Assembly: GCF_013281975.1 (NCBI RefSeq)
Contig: NZ_BLRZ01000004.1
Span: forward strand, 1 to 39,039
Source: Candidatus Hakubella thermalkaliphila
Lineage (GTDB): Bacteria; Actinomycetota; Humimicrobiia; Hakubellales; Hakubellaceae
Reading direction: 5' to 3'
DNA: 39,039 nt
Positions 25,399 through 33,391 of this stretch are shown here, one piece after another (within the stretch, counting starts at the first letter, position 1; every line of letters starts with the position of its first letter). The notes beneath the pieces were generated by a model. It made no database searches, was not told where the DNA came from, and saw nothing but the letters and a program-made list of their open reading frames with translations. Both the position numbers and the translations under genes were made by a program.

Positions 25399-26235
25399 TT
25401 GAACTCTGGGTCCAAAGATCCCGTAAGATGCGTGCTGAGCATAGCTGGCTCAGACCCAAGTGGGGGAGCTGGAGTAGAAGCTGACCTCAAAATCTTTTGC
25501 CTTCTGGGGGTCTATGGGACATGTGTTATCACTTCCGTAACTGCGCAAAATACTCTGGGCGTTCAGCGCATTTACCATCTTCCGGCGGATCTTGTCGGGG
25601 ATCAGATTGAATCGGTTGTTTCAGATATTAAGGTCCATGCGCTTAAGACGGGCATGCTGGGGACAATGGACATCCTGGATGTAGTTTGCCACAAGATCCG
25701 CAGGCATAACCTTGTCAATCTGGTAGTCGATCCCGTGCTGAAGGCAAAGGATGGCTCAATCCTTCTGGAAGAAGATGCAGTTCAGCTATTGAAGTCAGAG
25801 CTGTTGCCTCTCGCAAGCGTGGTGACGCCAAATCTTCAGGAAGCAGAAGCCCTGTCGGGCCTAAAAATACATGACGTAGAGGATATGAAAAAGGCCGCAC
25901 GGCTGATATATGAACTTGGCTGCAAGTGGGTACTTCTTAAAGGCGGTCATCTCAAGAAGGATGCTGTCGATGTCCTTTTTGATGGCGCGCAGTTCTATGA
26001 ATACAGAGCCCAAAGGAGAAATGGTCTTAGTGTTCATGGAACGGGCTGCATTCTTTCGGCTGCTATTGCGGCTGAGATGGCCAAAGGAACTGACATTCCA
26101 GAGGGAGTAGCAAAAGCAAAGGATTTCGTTTCAAGCACGATAGCTCATGCGGTTAAGTTGGGCAGAGGGCTTGCCCTGGCCAGACTCTTTGTGCCATTTC
26201 CAGCTGACAAATCTTCAAGAAAGGACGTAGATTAA
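25399..26235 (+). CDS. thiD: HMP/HMP-phosphate kinase ThiD
   Basis: Ribokinase-fold kinase that phosphorylates HMP and HMP phosphate to the pyrophosphate used by ThiE; 278 residues. Motifs: SIAGSDPSGGAGVEADLK, GTCVITSVTAQNTLGVQ, HALKTGMLG, VDPVLKAKDGS, KWVLLKGGHL and the catalytic HGTGCILSAAIAA. TTG start at 25399 with AAGGAG at 25384-25389. The 73-nt gap after thiC is the longest within the operon. Confidence 0.95.
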   Translation: MNSGSKDPVRCVLSIAGSDPSGGAGVEADLKIFCLLGVYGTCVITSVTAQNTLGVQRIYHLPADLVGDQIESVVSDIKVHALKTGMLGTMDILDVVCHKIRRHNLVNLVVDPVLKAKDGSILLEEDAVQLLKSELLPLASVVTPNLQEAEALSGLKIHDVEDMKKAARLIYELGCKWVLLKGGHLKKDAVDVLFDGAQFYEYRAQRRNGLSVHGTGCILSAAIAAEMAKGTDIPEGVAKAKDFVSSTIAHAVKLGRGLALARLFVPFPADKSSRKDVD

Positions 26236-26237
26236 AG

Positions 26238-27074
26238 ATGAGCTCAACCATACCTATTATAACCTTTATCAGTGATTTCGGCTACCAGGACGAGTGGGCG
26301 GCCATCTGTAAAGGAGTTATCTACCGCATCAGCCCTACGGCGAACATCGTGGACATATGTCACAACATCCCCAACTTTGATATCTGGAAGGCCTCTTTTG
26401 TCCTCTCCTCTGCTCTGCCCAGCTTTCCCGTGGGTGTCCATCTGGCAGTGGTAGATCCGGGAGTAGGAACACAAAGAAGAGGTATAGTAATCAAGGCCGA
26501 CAGAGGCGATCTCCTGGTGGGACCGGATAACGGCCTCCTCATTGCTGCGGCAGAAAGACTGGGTGGGATTAGAGAAGTTACCCTGATCACCAATGATAGA
26601 TTCTGGCTCAAGCCGGTATGTCCCACCTTCCACGCCCGTGACATCTTCGCTCCAGTAACAGCCTACCTGGCCAACGGAATCTCTCCCGCCGAGATCGGCC
26701 AGACTATAGCAGAGGAAAGCCTGGCCAAGTCCTTTTGGGAAAAACCCCGAATTAGTGGAAGGACGTTGGAGTGTCAGGTTATCGATGCGGATAAGTTCGG
26801 CACTCTGAGATTCAATGTAGAGTCTTCTTTTCTGGAAACACAGGATCTCAGTTTGGGAGAGACTATCCTGATGAAAGTGGAGTTCCCCTCTGACCTCCAA
26901 CGGCCCCATATTCTGGCAGAGGTACCCTTTGGAAGAACCTTCGGAGATGTGAGGGTCGGAAGTCCCATCATGCTGGTGGATTCTTCGGGCTATCTATGTC
27001 TGGCCCTCAACCAGGGTAGCGCCGCCCAGCACTTTAATCTAAAGAGGGGAGATAGATTGTCTCTCAGGCTTTAA
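26238..27074 (+). CDS. SAM hydroxide adenosyltransferase (DUF62 family)
   Basis: Member of the chlorinase/fluorinase-like DUF62 family; characterised archaeal and bacterial relatives hydrolyse S-adenosylmethionine to adenosine and methionine with water. 278 residues. Signs: ITFISDFGYQDEWAAICKGVIYRI, the VDPGVGTQRRGIVIK segment, LLVGPDNGLL, FHARDIFAPVTAYLANG and a C-terminal beta-domain with SLNQGSAA-like ALNQGSAAQHF. Only 2 nt separate it from the thiD stop, so it is the last gene of the TPP-controlled unit. Its link to thiamine metabolism is not obvious; ThiC uses SAM, and disposal of SAM is one speculative connection. Confidence 0.9.
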   Translation: MSSTIPIITFISDFGYQDEWAAICKGVIYRISPTANIVDICHNIPNFDIWKASFVLSSALPSFPVGVHLAVVDPGVGTQRRGIVIKADRGDLLVGPDNGLLIAAAERLGGIREVTLITNDRFWLKPVCPTFHARDIFAPVTAYLANGISPAEIGQTIAEESLAKSFWEKPRISGRTLECQVIDADKFGTLRFNVESSFLETQDLSLGETILMKVEFPSDLQRPHILAEVPFGRTFGDVRVGSPIMLVDSSGYLCLALNQGSAAQHFNLKRGDRLSLRL

Positions 27075-27102
27075 GCGACAGGAAAAGCTCCGTCGGTCAA
27101 AA

Positions 27103-28227
27103 TTAAGCTAGAGGCCCAATAACATGCAAAGCACTTCTCTTAAGGGAGACCGTAACTCTTTTGCCTACACGCAGATCCAGCTTACGATAAACGTGTCTGG
27201 GTAATGCCATTTCCAGGTCGTAATCTCTGGCCAGTTTGGCCTCCCCTGAGGTACCGTCACTCTCCTCTATTTTCAGGAACAGGGAAATGCTCGGCCCCTT
27301 GGCAATCTGTCGAACAATCTTTCCCGAAAGCAAGTTTTGGGCCAGTTCCTCTTTAGGGGGCCGGTCGTCCCGCATAATCATTATCTCCTCTGGCCTGATG
27401 CAGAATTCCACCTTTGACCCTGTTCCCGCTGCCGCACAAGAACTCCACAGTTTGAAACCCCGCCAGAGAATAACCACGCCGTTCTCATCCCGGCCCATCA
27501 CTTCTCCCCGAAAGATATTTCTGGTCCCGGTAAATCTGGCCGCGGCTATGGAGGTGGGGTGATCAAAGACATCCTCCTTACTACCAATCTGTTCAATTTT
27601 CCCTTTATTGATAATGGCTAAACGGTCCCCGAGAGTAAAGGCGTCCTTCACATCATGAGTAACGTACAGAGTACTGAGACCAAGTTGTCCCTGCATATGG
27701 AGTAGATCCTGTTGCAGTTTTTCTCGCACCATGGTATCCAAAGCAGAAAAGGGCTCATCCAGAAGAAGTACCCGGGGCTGGATCACCAGAGCCCGGGCCA
27801 GAGCCACTCTCTGCTGTTGTCCTCCGGAAAGCTGGTGGGAATAGCGTTTCTCCAGCCCCCCAAGGCGCATTCTGATGATCATATCTTCCACCATCTCTCG
27901 CCTCTGAGGATGTCGCCTTACTCCGTAGACAATATTTTGCCAGACGGTCAGGTGAGGGAAAAGGGCGTAATTCTGAAAAACGTAGCCAATGCGGCGGCGA
28001 TGCACCGGCACATTCCTCTCCATACGCCCTGCAGTAGCGGCAAAAACCTTTTCTCCATCAATGGCTATCAGACCCTCATCAGGGGTGAGCAACCCGGCTA
28101 CACATTGCAAAATAGTACTTTTACCTGCCCCTGAGGGACCAAAGAGAACTAAAATCTCGTTTTCTACCTGGAGATCTACATCCAGGCAAAAGTCACCCAC
28201 CTTCTTTTTGATAGTAAGATCGATCAT
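27103..28227 (-). CDS. modC: Molybdate ABC transporter ATP-binding protein ModC
   Basis: 374-residue cytoplasmic ATPase. Walker A GPSGAGKST, Q-loop YVFQNYALFPHLTVWQNI, signature LSGGQQQR, Walker B VLLLDEPFSALD and H-loop YVTHDVKD are all present. The C-terminal ~130 residues form a TOBE-like molybdate-sensing region (CIRPEEIMIM and a terminal GKRVTVSLKRSALHV). ATG at 28227 has AGGGGAG immediately upstream. Last gene of modABC; the downstream end converges with the DUF62 gene. Confidence 0.92.
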   Translation of the reverse strand: MIDLTIKKKVGDFCLDVDLQVENEILVLFGPSGAGKSTILQCVAGLLTPDEGLIAIDGEKVFAATAGRMERNVPVHRRRIGYVFQNYALFPHLTVWQNIVYGVRRHPQRREMVEDMIIRMRLGGLEKRYSHQLSGGQQQRVALARALVIQPRVLLLDEPFSALDTMVREKLQQDLLHMQGQLGLSTLYVTHDVKDAFTLGDRLAIINKGKIEQIGSKEDVFDHPTSIAAARFTGTRNIFRGEVMGRDENGVVILWRGFKLWSSCAAAGTGSKVEFCIRPEEIMIMRDDRPPKEELAQNLLSGKIVRQIAKGPSISLFLKIEESDGTSGEAKLARDYDLEMALPRHVYRKLDLRVGKRVTVSLKRSALHVIGPLA

Positions 28228-28315
28228 CCTCTCCCCTAAAGCTTGCCAGAAACTTTCGATTTATGAAAACACACCATATTTTCGTCTTCTGGGGGTGAAG
28301 GACACATAGTAATAA

Positions 28316-28984
28316 TCAGATTGCTTTTCGGAACCACCACTCACGCTGCCAGCGATTGACCATCCAGAGCACTATAAAGGAGACCACGGTCATTATCAAA
28401 ACCAGGAGGTTAGCCTCCCCCATCTTGTTAGTCTGTACCGCAGAATAAATGGCCAGAGGCATGGTTTGGGTTCGGCCTGGAATATTGCCGGCCACCATAA
28501 GGGTAGCGCCGAACTCGCCCAACCCTCGGGCAAAAGCCAGGACAACCCCAGCCAAAATGCCCCTCCTGGACAGGGGCAGAGTTACATCCAAGAGCACCCT
28601 CCATTCCGGCGAACCAAGGGTGCGGGCAGCCTTCTCCAGGCTGGGATCCACGCTTTCAATAGCTACTTTGCTGGTCCTCACCATGAGAGGCAAGGACACC
28701 ACAGCGGAAGCGATGGCCGCTGCTACCCAGGTAAAAATAATCTGTATCTGTGTGGCGGCAAGAAGTGGGCCCAAAAGGCCGTGCCCGCCTACCACAAAAA
28801 GGAGATAGTAGCCTACCACGGTAGGTGGAAGTACCAAAGGCAAGGTCACCAGAGTCTCCACCACGTTCTTGCCCGGAAAATGTTTTTTAGCCAACACTAT
28901 GGCCAGAATCAGCCCCACTACAAAAACCGCAAGGGTGGATGCAGTGGCTACTTTCAGAGATAGATAGAGAGGCTGAAGAATCAT
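28316..28984 (-). CDS. modB: Molybdate ABC transporter permease ModB
   Basis: 222-residue inner-membrane permease with about five hydrophobic segments. It begins LQPLYLSLKVATASTLAVFVVGLILA and has TLPLVLPPTVVGYYLLF. The coupling-loop EAA motif is RTLGSPEWRVLLDVTLPLSRRGILAGVVLAFARGLGEFGATLMVAGNIPG, the diagnostic ModB block. The normal length for the family is 220-230. It lies between modA and modC on the same strand. Confidence 0.93.
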   Translation of the reverse strand: MILQPLYLSLKVATASTLAVFVVGLILAIVLAKKHFPGKNVVETLVTLPLVLPPTVVGYYLLFVVGGHGLLGPLLAATQIQIIFTWVAAAIASAVVSLPLMVRTSKVAIESVDPSLEKAARTLGSPEWRVLLDVTLPLSRRGILAGVVLAFARGLGEFGATLMVAGNIPGRTQTMPLAIYSAVQTNKMGEANLLVLIMTVVSFIVLWMVNRWQREWWFRKAI

Positions 28985-29021
28985 ATCTGGTCCCCTTTCA
29001 AGTTTTGGCTTCGCAAAATAT

Positions 29022-29078
29022 CTAGAAAACAGTTAGCATTTTCATGGTTCGTGGGTGATGTCCCATCATGACGAACCA
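29022..29078. repeat. Second copy of the mini-hairpin element, at the modA 3' end
   Basis: Begins CTAGAAAACAG and contains TTTTCATGGTTC followed, after one variable base, by TGGGTGATG, as in the insertion at 124-182. Here the hairpin has perfect 8-bp arms TGGTTCGT (29045-29052)/ACGAACCA (29071-29078). An inner stem GTGATG/CATCAT forms with one G-T pair. The modA stop codon lies inside it. Confidence 0.65.
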
Positions 29079-29899
29079 GGCAGAAATCCATATTTTTGGA
29101 GAATCCCCTGGCCTTTCTGGCTCAAAATGAAGGAAATAAACCTCCTGGCCAGCTCCTCCTCTTTGCTTCCCCTGATAACAGCGATGGGATAGACAATGGG
29201 CCTATGGGAGCCAGGGGGTGCTGAAGCAGCTATGACTACGGACCTGGAGATGAGGGCATCCGTGTAATAGACGATCCCGCTATCCACCTCAGCCTTCTCT
29301 ACATAGGCCAGGGCCTGGCGGACATTCTCAGCCATGACCAATTTTTCCTGCACTTTGTCCCAGAGACCCAGGTTGGTCAGAACCTCCCGGGCGTATTGTC
29401 CGGCAGGCACTATCTCCGGATTGCCTACAGCAATCCTGATAACTTCTGGTTTCACTAGCTCTTGAAAGTTGGCTGGTGATCGGACAGAATTTCCCGGAAC
29501 AATGAGCACTACCTCATTTTGGGCAAAATCAGCCCTGCTACCAGCTACCAGAAGCCCTCTCTCCTCCAAGACATCCATCTGTTTCTCTGATGCCGAAGCG
29601 AAAACATCCACAGGTGCCCCCTGCTCAATCTGAGCCTGGAGAACCCCTGAGGCTGCAAAATTATATATGATATTGGAGTCGGGATTGTTTTTTTCAAACT
29701 CGGCCTTGATTTCTTCGAAAGCATTGCTCAAACTGATGGCGGCAGAAACGACAAGCTGCTGCTCCCCCGAAGACCCACATCCAGAAGCCGAGGCCATAGT
29801 TACTACCATTAAGAAGAAAAGGATAGGTAACGCAGACTTTCTTAAGTTGTCTCTTCTGATCAAAATCGGCGGAGCTGCAAAAACCAGATTTTTCATCAA
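29066..29899 (-). CDS. modA: Molybdate-binding lipoprotein ModA
   Basis: Extracytoplasmic solute-binding protein, 276-277 residues. It has a hydrophobic signal (SALPILFFLMVVTMASASG) ending in a lipobox Cys (SASGC), so it is a lipoprotein. The binding fold shows VSAAISLSNAFEEIKAEFEK, YNFAASGVLQAQIEQGAPVDVFASA, VLIVPGNS, VPAGQYAREVL and VDSGIVYYTDAL, all typical of ModA. The start may be the TTG at 29899 or the adjacent ATG at 29896; the charged stretch before the signal core is long, so a later start is possible. The last codons (PGSS) and the stop lie within the mini-hairpin element, which may have replaced the native C-terminus. Confidence 0.92.
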   Translation of the reverse strand: MMKNLVFAAPPILIRRDNLRKSALPILFFLMVVTMASASGCGSSGEQQLVVSAAISLSNAFEEIKAEFEKNNPDSNIIYNFAASGVLQAQIEQGAPVDVFASASEKQMDVLEERGLLVAGSRADFAQNEVVLIVPGNSVRSPANFQELVKPEVIRIAVGNPEIVPAGQYAREVLTNLGLWDKVQEKLVMAENVRQALAYVEKAEVDSGIVYYTDALISRSVVIAASAPPGSHRPIVYPIAVIRGSKEEELARRFISFILSQKGQGILQKYGFLPGSS

Positions 29900-30011
29900 T
29901 TTGCCGCCTAAAATAGAACTTGAATTTGACCTGCCTCCGGATATCAGCGTGCAGAAGCTTCCCTCAGAGATGATGCCGGAAACTGAGGAATCTGAGCAGG
30001 AGTAGGTTCTT

Positions 30012-30368
30012 CTAATATTGGATCTTATCCAAAGCCCGCTGATAGACAGAATTACCAGGCTTCATGGCCAGAGCCATCTTAATATGTCCCGCGGCTTTGG
30101 CAATATCTCCCTGTTTGGCCAGGCAGAGTCCCAGTCCAAAGTAAGCATAATCATTGGTCGGATCTATCTCTATGGCTTTCTCAAAGTGCTCCCGGGCCAG
30201 ATCAAAACGCCTACAGTTATAATAGGATCTGGCTAAGGCCTCCCGTATGGAGCCCTTGCCTGGTTCAAGGTTTTTAGCCTCCTCCAGGAAGAGGATGGCC
30301 TGCCCGGGTCTATTGAGTTTAAGAAGCTTCAGGCCCTTCTGATAGAGAGAATAGGCTAACTCTGACAT
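30012..30368 (-). CDS. TPR-repeat protein
   Basis: 118 residues built of about three tetratricopeptide repeats: AYSLYQKGLKLLKLNRPGQAILFLEEAKNLEPG, REALARSYYNCRRFDLAREHFEKAIEIDPTN, and AYFGLGLCLAKQGDIAKAAGHIKMALAMKPGN. There is no signal peptide, so it is likely a cytoplasmic protein-interaction scaffold. The partner is unknown. It lies 112 bp upstream of modA on the same strand. Confidence 0.85.
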   Translation of the reverse strand: MSELAYSLYQKGLKLLKLNRPGQAILFLEEAKNLEPGKGSIREALARSYYNCRRFDLAREHFEKAIEIDPTNDYAYFGLGLCLAKQGDIAKAAGHIKMALAMKPGNSVYQRALDKIQY

Positions 30369-30562
30369 AAGGTGATAAGGACTTTTGCATTTTTATGGAC
30401 ATATAATCCAACCTCTAGTACTCGATAGCCGCTTTTCGCAATTATCGAGGGCTCCGTTGGTCGGCCCTATACTTAATCTTAGCATAGTAGAAGCGCTAGA
30501 GGGACATGCCAGTCTGACAATAGCATCTAAATCTCCTCCGGGACCGTCAGGAAGAGATGCAC

Positions 30563-31372
30563 TTACGAAGGGATTACCTTTTTCCTGGCCAGGCTAATAA
30601 ATGCAGTGTGGGCGACCATCCGGTGTGCCGGACGAACGCTGGGCCCCTCTATATTCCAGGGTCGAAGGAGCGTCTCCAATACTTCGATCAGGACAAAGCT
30701 TCCCTGGGCTCGCAGAGCCTCGACCACTCTCTGGCTCTGAATAATGGTGGGAGTATAGGCCACAAAGATGCCCCCGGGACGGAGGGTTTGGGCGGCAGAT
30801 TCCACCACTTGCCAGGGCTCGGGAAGATCGAGGATCATGCGATCAAGAGGTTCCTCATCAATTCCCTCATAGACGTCCTTTGACCTCACTATCAAGTTAT
30901 CTATGGCTCCCACATAATCACGGATGTTGGTCAGAGCTCGCTGGGCAAAATCCGGACGCAGTTCATAAGAGATGACCTTGCCCTTATCCCCTACGGCTCT
31001 GAGGAGAGCCATGGTCAGAGCCCCAGAGCCCATACCCGCTTCCAGCACTGTAGCTCCAGGATAGATATCCGCCCAGAGAAGAATTATGCCAATGTCTTTG
31101 GGATAGACAACCTGAGCCCCTCGAGGCATCTTGAGGATATAATCAGCCAGAGTGGGTCTCACGGCCAGAAAAGGAATCCCCAGAGAGGATTTTAGAATAA
31201 TTCCTTCCTCCTGGCTGATGATCTGGTTGTGAGAAATAAACCCACTTGTGCTGTGAAAACGTCCATCCTTTTTCAGGGTTACCAGGTAGCATCTGTTTCG
31301 GGGATCTACCAGTAGAACCTTTTCCTTTTCTTCTAATACCTTCCTCATATAGCACACCAGCTGGCAAGGCAA
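30563..31372 (-). CDS. trmI: tRNA (adenine-58-N1)-methyltransferase TrmI
   Basis: Class I SAM methyltransferase making m1A58 in the tRNA T loop; 269 residues (261 from the internal ATG at 31348). N-terminal beta-domain VLLVDPRNRCYLVTL, linker RPTLADYILKMPRGAQVVYPKD, SAM motif I VLEAGMGSGALTMALLRAVG, acidic EL after KVISYELRP, and the catalytic-region LDRMILDLPEPWQVVE. The C-terminal HTAFISLARK is also typical. The TTG start at 31372 overlaps the region where the sulfur-carrier gene should end. Families of this enzyme matter for tRNA stability in thermophiles and for growth in actinobacteria. Confidence 0.93.
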   Translation of the reverse strand: MPCQLVCYMRKVLEEKEKVLLVDPRNRCYLVTLKKDGRFHSTSGFISHNQIISQEEGIILKSSLGIPFLAVRPTLADYILKMPRGAQVVYPKDIGIILLWADIYPGATVLEAGMGSGALTMALLRAVGDKGKVISYELRPDFAQRALTNIRDYVGAIDNLIVRSKDVYEGIDEEPLDRMILDLPEPWQVVESAAQTLRPGGIFVAYTPTIIQSQRVVEALRAQGSFVLIEVLETLLRPWNIEGPSVRPAHRMVAHTAFISLARKKVIPS

Positions 31373-31376
31373 TCCC

Positions 31377-31581
31377 TTAACCCCTAATATTAGTGGTAAC
31401 AGTTCGTCACATCATCTTTCCGGAGAAGCCCGTCGCTCCTGGTGAACCGGCCATGGCGAATCATCGGCACCGCTCCGGTGTTGAAACCTAACTCCTGTAA
31501 GAGATCGCGGGCGCACTTGGGGCCCGCGATCTCTACTTCAGTTCCAGGTTGTCGAAAAATGACTTCTAGCAATTCCACCAC
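31377..31581 (-). pseudogene. ThiS/MoaD/TtuB-like sulfur carrier with frameshifts
   Basis: 63-residue beta-grasp protein as read, starting VELLEVIFRQPGTEVEIAG and GPKCARDLLQELGFNTGAVPMIRHGRFTRSDGLLRKDDV. Sulfur carriers end in a free Gly-Gly tail, but here the frame ends DVTNCYH at 31390. One inserted base near 31405 switches to ELLPLILG; one more G in the GGGG run at 31380-31384 would give a terminal LGG and a stop (TAA) at 31377. The family tail is thus encoded but out of frame by two single-base gaps. Start codon GTG at 31581 (a second GTG follows). Position next to trmI suggests a tRNA-thiolation carrier such as TtuB, but ThiS or MoaD are equally compatible. Confidence 0.65.
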
Positions 31582-31606
31582 AAGTCGCCGAAGACTGTGG
31601 GGGCGG

Positions 31607-32515
31607 CTAAGCCGAGTAATCCATCATCATTTCCTTAATCCGTGCCGTTATCTGGAGGGCGTCATCATGCTTGCGCTGCCACATGTTGCGCCCGAAGATA
31701 AGGCCGGCGACTCCTGCCTCCATGCAGATTCGGGCTTTTTCTATAAGATCTTCATCACTTATCTTGCTGCCCCCAGATATAAGGACCATGGTCTTTCCGG
31801 CCGACTCCACCACCTTCCTCACCGCTTCCTCAGGACTGAGCTTCAGGGTATTGTAGGGCTTGGGACACTGTTCCATCTTCTTTTCATCAAACTCGGGCAT
31901 ATTGAGTTTTACCAAATCGGCACCCAGCTCATTGGCTACTCTGGCTGCATAATCCACAGCGTAGAGGCTATCCCGACCACCTTTGGCTTCTATAGCCTCA
32001 CCTCGGGGATAAGACCACACTATGACCGGCATGCCGTACCTCTCTGCTTCTTCCCGAACCTGCATGAATTGGATAAAGTCCTCACCCTGAGCTGGAGATC
32101 CCACATATAGGGTATAGCCCACTGCATCAGCACCTAACCTGACCGCATCTTCTACTGAAGCCGTTTGAGGAGAAAAGGCATACTTGTCTGAAGGTATAGC
32201 GGTCTTGCCATTCAGCTTCAGAATGAGAGGCACCTTCCCCGCATATTTCTTCATATACTTTTGGGCCAACCCGATATGAAATACTATGCCAGAATAGCCC
32301 CCTTCCACAGCCAGCCTCAACTGATAATCTGGATCAATGCTGTCCGGATTGGCGAAGAAGTCTACCGGACCATGCTCTAGCCCCTGGTCAATCGGTAGGA
32401 GTAGGGCTGTTCCGTTCTTGTTGCCATACTCGTAGAGGATCCGATGTAATCTGGTCCTCTTCCCTAAACTAAGATCCAGATCATCCAGGGTGGGTCTCTT
32501 CTTGCTTGCACTCAT
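31607..32515 (-). CDS. Archaeal-type class I fructose-bisphosphate aldolase (DhnA family)
   Basis: 302-residue Schiff-base aldolase. It starts MSASKKRPTLDDLDLSLGKRTRLHRILYEYG. It has PIDQGLEHGPVDFF, GYSGIVFHIGLAQKYMKKYAGKVPLILKLNGKT, AVGYTLYVGSPAQ, the probable Schiff-base lysine in LGADLVKLNMPEF, and VLISGGSKISDEDLIEKA with GLIFGRNMWQR at the phosphate-binding site. It cleaves fructose 1,6-bisphosphate to triose phosphates, or runs in reverse for gluconeogenesis; this type is found in archaea, thermophiles and some anaerobic bacteria. AGGAGGAGCT lies just upstream of the ATG, and the leader carries a hairpin (32553-32580). Confidence 0.93.
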   Translation of the reverse strand: MSASKKRPTLDDLDLSLGKRTRLHRILYEYGNKNGTALLLPIDQGLEHGPVDFFANPDSIDPDYQLRLAVEGGYSGIVFHIGLAQKYMKKYAGKVPLILKLNGKTAIPSDKYAFSPQTASVEDAVRLGADAVGYTLYVGSPAQGEDFIQFMQVREEAERYGMPVIVWSYPRGEAIEAKGGRDSLYAVDYAARVANELGADLVKLNMPEFDEKKMEQCPKPYNTLKLSPEEAVRKVVESAGKTMVLISGGSKISDEDLIEKARICMEAGVAGLIFGRNMWQRKHDDALQITARIKEMMMDYSA

Positions 32516-32552
32516 TTCTCAGCTCCTCCTTTGTTAAGATTTTCCCAAAAGA

Positions 32553-32580
32553 GCCTCTTTCCCCCCACCGAGAAAGAGGC
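32553..32580 (-). terminator. Attenuator-like hairpin in the aldolase leader
   Basis: 9-bp stem GCCTCTTTC/GAAAGAGGC with a C-rich loop. On the minus strand it is followed by TCTTTTGG, and then, 27 nt later, by the aldolase ribosome-binding site. It may be a weak attenuator or a terminator of upstream transcription. Confidence 0.5.
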
Positions 32581-33081
32581 CTATTCACAATAGTTGTTTT
32601 CTATATTTTTTAGTATAGCAGTATATTGGGTCTGAACCAAGAGGATAGAGTTGTGTGACTGTCCCAACATCGGTGGGAATTTTTGACCATCTACGGTAAG
32701 CAAGACAAAAGTCCTGGTCAATGGACATAAATGAGTACTTCAATGGTTATTGAAACCGGTGCCCACCGATTATGGGACGATTACCATTCGCAGGATGGGG
32801 CTAAATACTGAAATTTAGCCCTGTTTGCAGGAACGCCATACATTGCAAAATGGAACACCTGTGGAGAGAGTGCGTTTACGATGTATTATTTACAAGACGC
32901 AGCACTAGCGCAAAGGTTTACAACCTGACTTCCTCTCCGAGAGAGCTTTAGCCAAATTTTCTAGACTAACTTGCACTATGGAGTTGGCACAGTAAAAAAT
33001 ATCCCGTACATTAAGGCCTCATCACATTGCCAACTTGTGGACGCCAGATAGTCTACAGGCCTGCGCTAAACTCCCCTACCG
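32581..33081. other. Gene-free stretch between aldolase and whiB-like genes
   Basis: No supported ORF over about 500 bp. It contains the nested inverted-repeat structure at 32661-32778 and a further hairpin GGGCTAAAT (32798-32806)/ATTTAGCCC (32813-32821) followed by TGTTTGC. AT-rich sequence at 32595-32635 could hold a promoter. I see no other known element in 32830-33081. Confidence 0.5.
32661..32778. repeat. 118-bp nested inverted-repeat element (structured RNA or MITE)
   Basis: Outer arms GTCCCAACATCGGTGGG (32661-32677) and CCCACCGATTATGGGAC (32762-32778) pair at 15 of 17 positions. Inside are two further hairpins: TTGACCA with TGGTCAA, and TTCAAT-ggtt-ATTGAA. A terminator-like hairpin follows at 32798-32821. 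The layout is that of a three-way-junction RNA or a small transposable element; no clear target duplication flanks it. Confidence 0.6.
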
Positions 33082-33342
33082 TCAACTGGCGCTCTTCATT
33101 AGCAGAAGTTTCTTCCTTTGGCTGGGGATCGTTCCGCCCCATACTCCAAAATCGATCTTATACTGAAGGGCAAACTCCAGGCACTCCGTTCTTACCTCGC
33201 AGTCCTCACATATCTCCAGAGCGGGAGAGGGATCCTCGTTAAAAAAAGTATTGGGGTCAGTACCTATGCATCTGGCTCTTTTCCGCCAGTGAATTGTTGA
33301 TCCTGTCATTAAAGCCACTTTCCCTTTCTCCATTACCATCAC
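33082..33342 (-). CDS. WhiB-family [4Fe-4S] regulator
   Basis: 86 residues as read. Four cysteines in the family pattern: Cys25 (RARCIGTDPNTFF), then Cys45, Cys48 and Cys54 (CEDCEVRTEC), spaced C-x19-C-x2-C-x5-C. They are followed by EFALQYKIDFGVWGGTIPSQR, the diagnostic GVWGG turn and basic DNA-contact segment. WhiB proteins bind the primary sigma factor region 4 and sense redox or nitric oxide in actinobacteria. The first start is GTG (33342); ATG at 33339, 33333 or 33306 are alternatives, the last giving a more typical short N-terminus before the Trp. A strong promoter lies upstream. The gene stands alone between aldolase and OsmC. Confidence 0.93.
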   Translation of the reverse strand: MMVMEKGKVALMTGSTIHWRKRARCIGTDPNTFFNEDPSPALEICEDCEVRTECLEFALQYKIDFGVWGGTIPSQRKKLLLMKSAS

Positions 33343-33391
33343 AATCCGAGACTCATTTGTAAATTTGTACTATTAATACAATTCAAATAAT

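Noticed and set aside
29890-30005. Plus-strand acidic tail (LPPKIELEFDLPPDISVQ...) antisense to the modA start
   Set aside because: Only about 40 codons are free of the modA antisense region, with no start or family match; treated as chance.
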